Assembly (NCBI GenBank): GCA_913046175.1
Contig: CAJWSN010000050.1
Coordinates: 1 to 8,814, forward strand
Direction of reading: 5' to 3'
Source of the DNA: an uncultured Opitutia bacterium
GTDB taxonomy: Bacteria > Verrucomicrobiota > Verrucomicrobiia > Opitutales > JABJCN01
Length of the DNA stretch: 8,814 nt
The notes below the pieces were generated by a model. That model saw only the letters and a program-made list of their open reading frames with translations, was not told the DNA's origin and made no database searches. Shown here piece after piece: positions 1 to 6,379 of the stretch (the stretch's first letter is position 1; every line of letters starts with the position of its first letter). The position numbers were made by a program, and so were the translations under genes.

Positions 1-1
1 G

Positions 2-883
2 GATGGGACTGGTACGGACGTCAGGTACCAGTGGTTCAAGAACAAGGCGCCGATCAAGGGCGCAACGAGCGACACCTTGATCCAAGGCCCGATCACTGGC
101 GCTGATCTGGGAGTTTATGCGGTGGAAGTCAGCAACCAGATTGGCGAAACAACAAGTCGACCGGTACGGCTCACAGTCCTTTATCCGCCAGAAATTGTGA
201 CACAACCCAGGAATCTGTTGACCCGCAAGGGAGGCAAGGCGCAGTTTAGCATCAAGGCCAAGGGAACAAAGGTCTTGATGTATCAGTGGTACAAGGACGA
301 TCAGCCTGTCAAGGGTGCCACACGAAACCGTCTAATGCTAAAACCGGTGAAGGAAAAGGATATGGGAACCTACAAGGTGGTGGTCAGTAATGACATTGGC
401 ATGGTGGAAAGCACCCTGGCCACCCTGACCCTGACGGCGGCTGCGCAAGAGGTTCGGGAGGTTGCGGATTCCGAGGACTGGAGGACTCCTTTTACCGGTT
501 GGACTGTTCTGGAGGATCTCTCCGGTGACCATGCTGCACTGAATGCTGATGGTGATGAAGACGGTGTGCCAAATCTTCTTGAGTACGCATTTGCAGGGAA
601 TCCATACCAATCAGATCCTGACATCCTTCCACATGTTGGAACTTTGACGGACTTGGAGGGTGCGCGCTTCCTCTCGCTGACTTGGCGGGAATCTGAAGAA
701 GCCACGAATCTTTCCTATCATGTCCAGGCCTCCTCTGATTTACGAGCTTGGGTGGAGCTGGACCTTTCGTCTTTTGCTTTATCCCGTGTCGAGAGCGGAG
801 ATCACACGGAGATCACGGTTTATCTCCCGGTCGATCTTTCCAACAGGCTCTTTCTTCGGGTTGTAGTGACTGTCGAGGATTAG
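2..883 (+). CDS. Ig-domain secreted/surface protein, C-terminal part (5' partial)
   Basis: The frame is already open at the left edge and ends at TAG 881-883, giving 293 visible residues; the true start lies outside the window. Two Ig-like modules (I-set-like) are visible. The first ends near base 190 and contains YQWFKN and GVYAVEVSNQIGE. The second spans about 191-433 and contains YQWYKD and GTYKVVVSNDIG. Both keep the core Trp and the D-x-G-x-Y turn but lack the disulphide cysteines, as bacterial Ig modules often do. A linker follows, then an acidic block at 542-604 (NADGDEDGVPNLLEYAFAGN), which resembles a calcium-binding thrombospondin type 3 motif. The tail contains YHVQASSDLRAWVELD. 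I recognise this end as common in verrucomicrobial exported proteins (family knowledge), so export is inferred; the signal peptide would lie outside the window. Ligand and function are unknown. An internal TTG at 77 is not a believable start because the first Ig module extends upstream of it. Confidence 0.85.
   Translation, partial: DGTGTDVRYQWFKNKAPIKGATSDTLIQGPITGADLGVYAVEVSNQIGETTSRPVRLTVLYPPEIVTQPRNLLTRKGGKAQFSIKAKGTKVLMYQWYKDDQPVKGATRNRLMLKPVKEKDMGTYKVVVSNDIGMVESTLATLTLTAAAQEVREVADSEDWRTPFTGWTVLEDLSGDHAALNADGDEDGVPNLLEYAFAGNPYQSDPDILPHVGTLTDLEGARFLSLTWRESEEATNLSYHVQASSDLRAWVELDLSSFALSRVESGDHTEITVYLPVDLSNRLFLRVVVTVED
26..433 (+). repeat. Two diverged tandem Ig modules within the Ig-domain gene
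   Basis: The segments starting at the Tyr codons at 26 and 281 align in frame: YQWFKNKAPIKGATSDTL against YQWYKDDQPVKGATRNRL. Both are followed by a D-x-G-x-Y turn and VSN-I-G. The spacing is 255 bases, or 85 residues, the usual size of one Ig module. The DNA has diverged clearly, so this is an old protein-level duplication and not a recent DNA repeat. More copies may exist upstream of the window. Confidence 0.7.
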
Positions 884-887
884 AGAC

Positions 888-1541
888 TTACGACTCAACA
901 GACTGCAGGAATTCAGCCGAATCCTTGCTTTTGTAAAATGAAGTGCCTGCCACGAAGGTGTCCGCTCCTGCATTGTGGCAGGATTTCCAGTTGGAAGGCC
1001 CGATTCCCCCGTCAACCTCCAGTCGGAAGTCAAGTCCCTGACGGCTCCGTTCCTTGGCGATGAATTCAATCTTGGGAATTTGATCTGCCATGAATGACTG
1101 ACCACCAAATCCTGGATTCACAGTCATGACCAGGGCGAGATCGACCTCGGGAAGGAACGGGAGGATGGCCTCCACTTTGGTTGGAGGATTCAGGACAATG
1201 CCACACTTACAGTCCAGATCACGGATTCTACGCAGGGTCTCAGAGATGGGATAATCAGGCTCTGCGTGGATGCTTATCAGGTTGGCCCCTGCATTGGCAA
1301 ACGCCTCGACGTGGTTTGCCGGGTTGTCGAGCATGAGGTGTGTGTCAAAGAAAAGCTTGGAGAATGGCCTGAGGTCGGCCACGGTCTGGGGACCGAAAGT
1401 CAGGTTGGGCACGAAATGCCCGTCCATGATGTCGATGTGAACCCAGGTTGCTCCAGCCGCCTCAGCCAGATGCAAGGCCTTGCGCAGGTTGGCATGGTTG
1501 CCAGCGAGTATGGAGGGTGCAAGAAGCGTCCGGTGGCTCAT
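888..1541 (-). CDS. rpe: Ribulose-phosphate 3-epimerase
   Basis: A 217-residue cytoplasmic TIM-barrel enzyme of the usual family length, which interconverts ribulose-5-phosphate and xylulose-5-phosphate in the pentose phosphate (and Calvin) pathway. The family signatures are all present: LAPSIL near the start, HIDIMDGHFVPN at 35-46, DTHLML at 66-71, VNPGFGGQSF at 141-150, EVDGGI at 175-180 and a phosphate-binding AGAD-FVAGTS-Y near 191-203. The metal ligands and acid/base residues His35, Asp37, His68 and Asp177 are in place. I chose ATG 1541; the frame runs on to an ATG at 1667, but that extension has no family similarity and overlaps the lptE-like gene. No Shine-Dalgarno sequence precedes 1541. 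It is the last gene of the rpmF-to-rpe run, 43 bases after the lptE-like stop, so it is probably co-transcribed. It ends 4 bases from the convergent Ig-domain gene. Confidence 0.95.
   Translation of the reverse strand: MSHRTLLAPSILAGNHANLRKALHLAEAAGATWVHIDIMDGHFVPNLTFGPQTVADLRPFSKLFFDTHLMLDNPANHVEAFANAGANLISIHAEPDYPISETLRRIRDLDCKCGIVLNPPTKVEAILPFLPEVDLALVMTVNPGFGGQSFMADQIPKIEFIAKERSRQGLDFRLEVDGGIGPSNWKSCHNAGADTFVAGTSFYKSKDSAEFLQSVES
907..933 (+). terminator. Weak candidate terminator for the Ig-domain gene, inside rpe
   Basis: Bases 907-914 and 919-925 can form a 7-bp stem with one bulged A and the loop AGCC. The stem is followed by TTGCTTTTG. It lies 24 bases after the stop of the Ig-domain gene but inside the 3' end of rpe on the other strand. 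The stem is short and only moderately GC-rich, and the T run is interrupted. It is at best a weak intrinsic terminator, mentioned because the 4-base convergent gap leaves no room for one elsewhere. Confidence 0.2.
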
Positions 1542-1584
1542 ATATCGCAGGTTGCAGTTGCGAGTAAGGAGTCGGTTATCTGGC

Positions 1585-2103
1585 TTACCAGGCAGAGGTG
1601 ACTTCCTGGTGAATCTCCTTGGAGAGGTTCCGCGCGAGCAGGAGCAGGTTTTGACGTTCGCGTTCAACTAGTTTGTTCCCGCCAAAACTCTGGATTTTTT
1701 GATTAAAATTTCGATCCTTGAAATAGAATTCGCCGGTGTGGTTGTTGACCAGGGACCCTTTGGCATTGATGGTCAGGTAGAAAGATGCGGGTTGGCCTGT
1801 GTCCTGCGGATTGGATGTTGCCATTTGTCGATTGTACTTGGAAATCGTGATTTCCAGTGTGGCGTCTGCAGCTTCACGAGTCCCGGTCAATTGGATTGGT
1901 CCACCGGAAACAAAAGATTCACGCAAGGAGTGGGAGAGGGCCGTCTGCATTTGCGGGGCAAAGGACTTATTGACAATCGCCGGCACGAAAATCGAGCGAA
2001 ATGGGGGAGCCTCGGGCAACCCAAGCTTATAGGTCGTGCAACCGGGAAGAAACCAGATCCAAGCTAACAGGCTGAGACCAAAAGCGCGCCGAAACGTTCT
2101 CAT
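1585..2103 (-). CDS. LptE-like LPS-assembly lipoprotein
   Basis: A 172-residue protein with a lipoprotein signal peptide: basic MRTFRR, a hydrophobic stretch, then lipobox L-P-G-C with Cys22 as the predicted lipidated residue. The mature part begins with TTYKLG and carries SIFVPAIVNKSFAPQ-Q-ALSHSLRE. This matches the LptE family pattern, in which a strand ending in 'VP-F-N-S' is followed by a helix, and the length is also typical. LptE sits in the outer membrane, plugs the LptD barrel and helps insert lipopolysaccharide at the cell surface (family knowledge). A beta-rich centre (ADATLEITISKYNRQ, then FYLTINAKGSL) and a C-terminal helix are visible. ATG 2103 lies 11 bases after the bamD-like stop, without a Shine-Dalgarno sequence. 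LptE sequences are weakly conserved, so a related lipoprotein is possible. The neighbouring bamD-like gene supports an outer-membrane assembly role. Confidence 0.75.
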   Translation of the reverse strand: MRTFRRAFGLSLLAWIWFLPGCTTYKLGLPEAPPFRSIFVPAIVNKSFAPQMQTALSHSLRESFVSGGPIQLTGTREAADATLEITISKYNRQMATSNPQDTGQPASFYLTINAKGSLVNNHTGEFYFKDRNFNQKIQSFGGNKLVERERQNLLLLARNLSKEIHQEVTSAW

Positions 2104-2114
2104 GAGGGTGTCGT

Positions 2115-3134
2115 TCAGGGGCCGAAAACTTTGCGGCGACTTCCACTCGGTTTCCTGTTTTCATTGATGGCCTTTATCTTGGTTTTGGCAATATTCGCAG
2201 CGTCCGAGTTCGGTGCAACAGTGATGGTTTCGTTGTAAAAGTTAATGGCGGCCCGCTGGTTCTTGCGGTAAATAAAATAAAAATCAGCGGTCTTCAATTT
2301 GCTTTGTGCGTAGATTTCGCGCATTTTGGCGAGAGACTTCTCTGCCTCACCCACCAAGTGGCTTTCTGGAAAGAGGATCAGGAAGTCCTCGTAGTAGTTT
2401 ATTGCCTCTAGTGTGGCGCCTTGATCATACATGTTGCCCTTTACGAGTGAGGCGTAGATCCCAGCCAATTTGAGATGGGCATCCGGTGCCAAGACACTCT
2501 CAGGATGATTGTTGACCAATCGATCCAAGGCGTCAATGGCCGCATCCTCGTCATCCTGCCTTTGTGCAATTCTGGCAAGATTCATCAGTGCCAGGGGGGC
2601 GGTCTTGCCATAAGGTGCATTGGCGTAGACCTGCTCCATAAACTCCTGTGCCTTGTCGAAATTCTTAAATCCAGGAAAGACTCTCAGGAATTTTCCTCGG
2701 GCCCCCTCCATCAGGGCGTCTGCAATTTCAAATTGTCTGGCGAGGGTTTCTTCAAACCCTTCATATTCTGGATAGCGTTCAATGATTTCCTGAAAGGTGT
2801 TGAAGCTTTTTTCCCACCTGCGGGTGTCCCTGTAGATTTCGCCCAATCGGCTGAAGGCATTGGGGGCAACATCTGTGTGCGGGTATTCCTTGGTGATTTT
2901 CCTGAAGGATCTTACAGCACGGGAAAGCTTGCCCGCATCAATGGCTGCCTTTCCTTCTTGATAGTGCTGAAGGGCGGTCTCCTGATCCTCCGCTGTGGGA
3001 ATCACGTTTTCATAAGGCTTCTTTTTTGTAAAGAAGTTCAGGGGATTGAGGGACAGCTGTGCCGAAGCTTGGCAGAGAAGCATACCCTGCAGAATTAGAA
3101 CTGCGAGGATGAGTTTGCGGTGAAATGGATTCAT
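2115..3134 (-). CDS. BamD-like outer-membrane assembly TPR protein
   Basis: With ATG 3134 the protein has 339 residues. A Sec signal peptide is visible: MNPFHRK, a hydrophobic core, then ASA-Q with cleavage likely after residue 25. The mature protein is mostly helical TPR repeats, beginning at about residues 54-87 (YQEGKAAIDAGKLSRAV), 91-124 (NAFSRLGEIYRDTRRWEKSF) and 172-212. A C-terminal part (INYYEDFLILFPES, then ADFYFIYRKNQRAAINFYNE) strongly resembles the last repeats of BamD/YfiO. BamD works with BamA to fold outer-membrane barrels (family knowledge). It is longer than E. coli BamD (about 245 residues). It also lacks a clear lipobox: the only signal-region Cys is in MLLC, which has Leu rather than a small residue before it. 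ATG 3134 lies 2 bases after the fabH stop; upstream in-frame ATGs at 3152 and 3173 would overlap fabH and spoil the signal peptide. A general TPR protein is the alternative. Confidence 0.75.
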   Translation of the reverse strand: MNPFHRKLILAVLILQGMLLCQASAQLSLNPLNFFTKKKPYENVIPTAEDQETALQHYQEGKAAIDAGKLSRAVRSFRKITKEYPHTDVAPNAFSRLGEIYRDTRRWEKSFNTFQEIIERYPEYEGFEETLARQFEIADALMEGARGKFLRVFPGFKNFDKAQEFMEQVYANAPYGKTAPLALMNLARIAQRQDDEDAAIDALDRLVNNHPESVLAPDAHLKLAGIYASLVKGNMYDQGATLEAINYYEDFLILFPESHLVGEAEKSLAKMREIYAQSKLKTADFYFIYRKNQRAAINFYNETITVAPNSDAANIAKTKIKAINENRKPSGSRRKVFGP

Positions 3135-3136
3135 GT

Positions 3137-4141
3137 CTAGGATTTGTGCCATTTGATAAGGGATGATCCCCATGTCAACCCTGCCCCAAAGGCCAGGCAG
3201 AGTATAGTGTTATCCTGCTGAATATATCCTTGTCGATAGGCTTCATCCAGCGCGATGGGTATGGAGGCGGCAGAGGTGTTTCCATAATTTTGCAGATTGT
3301 TGTAAAATTTTTCCTTTGGAGTTTCAAGACGTTCCTGAATGGTCTCGATAATGCGCATGTTGGCCTGGTGGGGGATAATCCAGTCCACATCTTCAATCTC
3401 GAGGTTCTGTCGTTCCAGAATCTCTCGTGCCGCACGTTCCATCCCGCGGACGGCAAACCTGTAAATTTCCCTTCCGTTCATTTTGAGAAAGTGACAGCGA
3501 TTCTCTACTGATTCGTTTGTTGAGGGCATTTGACAACCACCAGCCGGCATTTGCAACAACTCGGGTCGGGTGCCGTCGGCATGAAGGCAACTGTCCAGAA
3601 GGCCTGTGTCCGGTTCATCGGTTCTGCTGAGGACGGCGGCCCCGGCTCCATCGCCAAAAAGTACGCAGGTGCTCCGGTCCTTCCAGTCAATGATGCTGGA
3701 AAGTTTTTCAGCTCCGATAATCAATGCGTTCCTATAGCGACCAGTATGCAGCATTGCGCTGGCCATTTCAAGGATGTACAGGAAACCTGAACAGGCCGCC
3801 TCCACATCAAAGGCAGCAATATTCTCCAACCCAAGCTTGGATTGGACGATGCACGCCGTTGATGGGAACATCATGTCGGGAGTGATTGTGGCAATGATGA
3901 GAAGGTCAATGGCATCCTTGTCTAGACCGGCATCCGCTATTGCTTTTTCTGCCGCCGCCACAGCAAGGTCACTGGTGTACTCATCTTTCCCACAGATGCG
4001 GCGCGACTGGATTCCAGTGCGGGTCTGGATCCACTCGTCAGATGTTTCCACCAACTTGCTAAGATCCTGGTTGGTCAGAATCTTCTCAGGGAGGTGAGAT
4101 CCCATTCCCCGGATAAAGACGGAGCCATTTGTGGGTTGCAT
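3137..4141 (-). CDS. fabH: Beta-ketoacyl-ACP synthase III
   Basis: A 334-residue thiolase-fold enzyme, close to the usual length of about 320-330. It condenses acetyl-CoA or a branched acyl-CoA with malonyl-ACP and so starts type II fatty-acid synthesis in the cytoplasm. The catalytic triad is visible: Cys117 in EAACSGF, His258 in IPHQAN and Asn288 in YGNTSAASIP. Other family marks are the N-terminal GMGSHLPEKILTN, DEWI-TRTGI, the FGDGAGAAVL loop near 162-171 and a C-terminal FGAGLTWGSSLI. The start ATG 4141 is placed 10 bases after the plsX stop, with no Shine-Dalgarno sequence; the first residues lead straight into the conserved first strand. The plsX-fabH order is common in many bacteria. 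The downstream bamD-like gene begins 2 bases after its stop, which suggests translational coupling. Whether it prefers acetyl-CoA or branched primers cannot be read from the sequence. Confidence 0.96.
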   Translation of the reverse strand: MQPTNGSVFIRGMGSHLPEKILTNQDLSKLVETSDEWIQTRTGIQSRRICGKDEYTSDLAVAAAEKAIADAGLDKDAIDLLIIATITPDMMFPSTACIVQSKLGLENIAAFDVEAACSGFLYILEMASAMLHTGRYRNALIIGAEKLSSIIDWKDRSTCVLFGDGAGAAVLSRTDEPDTGLLDSCLHADGTRPELLQMPAGGCQMPSTNESVENRCHFLKMNGREIYRFAVRGMERAAREILERQNLEIEDVDWIIPHQANMRIIETIQERLETPKEKFYNNLQNYGNTSAASIPIALDEAYRQGYIQQDNTILCLAFGAGLTWGSSLIKWHKS

Positions 4142-4151
4142 GTGGATTGTA

Positions 4152-5216
4152 TTAGGCTGTCATGTTGGCCATGGGCGGCCGTAGTGCCAGAATTTCGTTG
4201 GCTTGATCAACATCCTTGGCAATTCCCTTGAGGAGATCGTTTTGCAGGAGTTCCTTGGCAGTCTTGATTGCACTGGCGAAGGAAAATCGGTTTGACGAAC
4301 CATGGGCCTTCAGTACATGGCCTTTTAATCCGAGCAACGGGGCTGCCCCAAATTCCTCTGGATTTAATCTTTTTTTCATTCCGTGAAAAGCGCCCTTGGC
4401 AAGCAGGGCACCTGTTTTACGAAGGGTGCTGCTACCAAGCTCCTCCTTCAGGATGCCCTGAAAGGCGTGAAAAAGGGATTCGCTGCCTTTGAGAAGGATA
4501 TTGCCTACAAAACCATCGCAAACCACTACATCCACCACATCGTCGTATATTTGAAACCCTTCAACAAGGCCATGATAGTCAATAAGGTCACCGATTTCCT
4601 CGAGAAGTTTATTGGTTTCGCGAATACGAGGAACGCCTTTGTGGGCCTCTGTGCCAATACTCAATAGCCCGACCTTGGGACGTGTGACATTATGTGCTCC
4701 ACGCATGTATTGGGATCCAAGAATTGCATTGTGAACGAGGTGCTTGGGTTTGGAATCAGGGTTGGCCCCAGCGTCAATCAGGCACCATTTGGCATTTCTT
4801 CTTGTGCCTGGCATGACCGTTGCCAGCGCTGGTCGTTCGATTCCCTCAAGAGGCCGCAGTCTCACGGTTCCTCCAGCCATGAGGCTCCCGGTGTTTCCGC
4901 TGCTAAGTATTGCCTGTGCACGCCCTTCCTTCACCAGTTCAATGCCTTTAAGCATGGAGGAGTCTCTCTTCCTGCGCAAGGTATCGGTGGGTTTCTCGTT
5001 CATCTCAATCACCTGTGGGGCATCATGGATGTGGAGAAACTCCTGATCCAGCAGTCCTTTATCCTTTAGCAGGGGAGTGAGCACACCTGCCTGACCGACC
5101 ACGATGAGTTCTTCCGGGACCTGATTGGCTTCAAAGGCCAGCGAGATTCCCTCAACAACCTCAGCGGGACCCATGTCCCCACCCATGGCGTCGATGGCTA
5201 AGGCCCCGGTCTTCAT
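4152..5216 (-). CDS. plsX: Phosphate acyltransferase PlsX
   Basis: A 354-residue protein of family length. PlsX converts acyl-ACP and phosphate to acyl-phosphate, the donor used by PlsY to acylate glycerol-3-phosphate in phospholipid synthesis. It is a peripheral enzyme at the inner membrane. Family motifs appear in order: AIDAMGGDMGP (7-17), SSGNTGSLMAGG (105-116), LIDAGANPDSKP (146-157), IGTEAHKG (187-194), VCDGFVGNILLK (232-243), FGAAPLLGLKG (289-299) and AHGSSN (304-309). The start ATG 5216 is fixed by the N-terminal motif beginning only a few residues in. It lies 42 bases after the rpmF stop and 10 bases before fabH. The rpmF-plsX-fabH order is a classic bacterial arrangement. No Shine-Dalgarno sequence or internal terminator is visible in the 42-base gap, so it is probably read from the rpmF promoter. 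Confidence 0.96.
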   Translation of the reverse strand: MKTGALAIDAMGGDMGPAEVVEGISLAFEANQVPEELIVVGQAGVLTPLLKDKGLLDQEFLHIHDAPQVIEMNEKPTDTLRRKRDSSMLKGIELVKEGRAQAILSSGNTGSLMAGGTVRLRPLEGIERPALATVMPGTRRNAKWCLIDAGANPDSKPKHLVHNAILGSQYMRGAHNVTRPKVGLLSIGTEAHKGVPRIRETNKLLEEIGDLIDYHGLVEGFQIYDDVVDVVVCDGFVGNILLKGSESLFHAFQGILKEELGSSTLRKTGALLAKGAFHGMKKRLNPEEFGAAPLLGLKGHVLKAHGSSNRFSFASAIKTAKELLQNDLLKGIAKDVDQANEILALRPPMANMTA

Positions 5217-5258
5217 ACATTATTGCTTTTTCTGGGGCACTGTCAGCAAAGTAGCGAA

Positions 5259-5438
5259 TTAGATTTCAGCGTCGAGGACCTGTCGGCCACGGTACATCCC
5301 GTTACTGGGGTTCACCCTGTGAGGAATAAAAGCCGTGTTGTCTGTCGGGTCAACCGACACCTTTGGCGCCTTAAAATTATTTGCACCTCGGCGCTTGCGG
5401 CTGCGAGCCTTTGATTGCTTACGTTTTGGTTGTCCCAT
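5259..5438 (-). CDS. rpmF: 50S ribosomal protein bL32, zinc-free form
   Basis: A 59-residue protein from ATG 5438 to TAA 5261-5259. It starts MGQPKRKQSKARSRKRRGAN, the highly basic L32 N-terminus, and ends PHRVNPSNGMYRGRQVLDAEI in two stretches that match the conserved 'PHRVCPxCGxYkGRxV' tail. It is a structural component of the large ribosomal subunit. The two CxxC zinc knuckles of the zinc-binding form are replaced: CPxCG by DPTDN at 30-34 and CPxCG by NPSNG at 43-47. No cysteine remains, so this is a 'C-minus' L32. L32 without cysteines is known in other bacteria, E. coli included. The gene precedes plsX, as in many genomes, but the usual upstream DUF177 (yceD) gene is missing; uppP is there instead. 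A consensus -10 box 5 bases before the ATG suggests a leaderless mRNA. Identification is firm from sequence and position. Confidence 0.96.
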   Translation of the reverse strand: MGQPKRKQSKARSRKRRGANNFKAPKVSVDPTDNTAFIPHRVNPSNGMYRGRQVLDAEI

Positions 5439-5443
5439 GATTA

Positions 5444-5472
5444 ATTATAGAAGGTTTAAAAGAAAGTTGAAC
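5444..5472 (-). promoter_or_regulatory. Likely rpmF operon promoter (leaderless type)
   Basis: On the minus strand a perfect TATAAT occupies 5449-5444. The rpmF ATG begins 5 bases further on, at 5438. The usual distance from a -10 box to the first transcribed base puts the start at or within a base or two of the A of ATG, so the mRNA would have no leader. The -35 side is weak: TTCAAC with 16 bases of spacing or GTTCAA with 17. Identification rests on the -10 match, the AT-rich surroundings and the position ahead of a six-gene run. Confidence 0.5.
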
Positions 5473-5517
5473 GAGGAAAAGGGTTTAGGGAAAGCGCTCA
5501 ATGACAAAATCAAAAAA

Positions 5518-5546
5518 TTAATACCTGTCAAAATTGATTCCGTCAA
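5518..5546 (-). promoter_or_regulatory. Possible distal promoter of the rpmF operon
   Basis: Reading the minus strand, TTGACG (5546-5541, overlapping the uppP stop codon) is followed after 17 bases by TATTAA (5523-5518). These match the sigma-70 consensus at 5 and 4 of 6 positions. It would give a leader of about 70 bases for rpmF. The region is AT-rich, so a chance match is possible. A second TTGACA at 5531-5526 has no good -10 partner. Confidence 0.3.
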
Positions 5547-6379
5547 GCACGGGTAAATGCGATAACCCCAACCACAAGACAGTATATCGCAAAATACTGC
5601 AACTTGCCTTTGGTAACAAAATGCAGGACGAGGCGGATGGCGAGAAGTCCGCTTAGGTAGGCCACCAGGGTCGCCACGAAAATGAACCCCCATTGCTGTG
5701 CGTCGTTTCCTTGTTCAATCAGGATTCTACATTCAAGGACAGCCCCGATCAGAATAACAGGAAGAGCCATCAGGAACGAGAAGTTGGCGGCTTTTTCCCG
5801 GTCCACGTTCAGATAAAGCGCCATGGCAATGGTGGAACCAGACCGGGAAATCCCGGGGAGCATGGCAAAGGATTGAGCGACTCCAACAAGGAAGGCTTTT
5901 GCCGGGGACAACTTTCCCTTGGGATTTTTCCGGATAATTGTCAACGCCAGCAGGACTGCAGTCAGGACAAGCATGACGCCCACCCACTTTGGTTCGTCAA
6001 AAAAGGTCTCAATTACATCCTTCATGAACAGGAAGGCAATGGCAGTTGGTACCAGGGTCACAGCCACCAGTACGACCATGCGGAAAGATTTGCTTCCCTG
6101 GTATTCCTCCGCCATCATAGGCAGCCGGTGTTCATTTGCCGGTCGCCCCATGGCTTGAAAGATCTGGTGAATCATTGTCGACACCTCCCTTCTGTAAACC
6201 GTGATAACACTCAAGGCAGTGCCCAAATGGACAAATACCACAAGGGCAGTGAATTCCTTTGCATCTGCGTCAAGTCCCAGGATTGATTTGGCCAATGCAA
6301 GGTGTCCGGACGAGGATACCGGCAGGAACTCGGTCAACCCTTGAATCAGACCGAGGATTATGGCTGCTGAAAGATTCAA
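5543..6379 (-). CDS. uppP: Undecaprenyl-diphosphatase UppP/BacA
   Basis: A 278-residue, strongly hydrophobic inner-membrane protein of family length. It removes a phosphate from undecaprenyl diphosphate, recycling the lipid carrier for peptidoglycan and other envelope polymers; overexpression of the family is known to give bacitracin resistance. The two family motifs are intact. The first is QGLTEFLPVSSSGHL (13-27), an (E/Q)xxxE motif with Gln13 and Glu17 plus His26. The second is LPGISRSGSTI (174-184) with Arg179. Several membrane segments are visible, among them about 43-62, 102-119, 132-149, 197-213 and the C-terminus. The only in-frame start between the upstream stop (TAG) and the first motif is TTG 6379, giving MNLSAAIILGLIQG, which fits homologues well. 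There is no Shine-Dalgarno sequence. The start overlaps the stop of a nine-codon frame. It lies 104 bases ahead of rpmF and may or may not be co-transcribed with it. Confidence 0.95.
   Translation of the reverse strand: MNLSAAIILGLIQGLTEFLPVSSSGHLALAKSILGLDADAKEFTALVVFVHLGTALSVITVYRREVSTMIHQIFQAMGRPANEHRLPMMAEEYQGSKSFRMVVLVAVTLVPTAIAFLFMKDVIETFFDEPKWVGVMLVLTAVLLALTIIRKNPKGKLSPAKAFLVGVAQSFAMLPGISRSGSTIAMALYLNVDREKAANFSFLMALPVILIGAVLECRILIEQGNDAQQWGFIFVATLVAYLSGLLAIRLVLHFVTKGKLQYFAIYCLVVGVIAFTRA

Noticed and set aside
1542..1667. N-terminal extension of rpe to the ATG at 1667
   Set aside because: The added 42 residues are basic and unlike any Rpe N-terminus, and they overlap the end of the lptE-like gene; ATG 1541 gives the family length.
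2475..3098. Open plus-strand frame of 207 codons
   Set aside because: It lies wholly antisense to the bamD-like gene, is rich in Cys, Phe and Gly with no recognisable domain, and is a frame shadow.
5502..5539. Imperfect inverted repeats (AATCAA/TTGATT and TGACA/TGTCA) after the uppP stop, considered as a terminator
   Set aside because: The stems are 5-6 bp, AT-only or nearly so, interleaved rather than nested cleanly, and not followed by a T run; the sites fit promoter-like AT-rich DNA better.
5693..6286. Open plus-strand frame of 197 codons
   Set aside because: It is antisense to uppP; its His- and Gln-rich sequence has no domain-like pattern and follows from the complementary codons of a membrane protein.
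5555..6352. Gln13 in place of the first motif Glu of UppP as a possible loss of function
   Set aside because: The family motif allows Glu or Gln at this position, and Glu17, His26 and Arg179 are all present.
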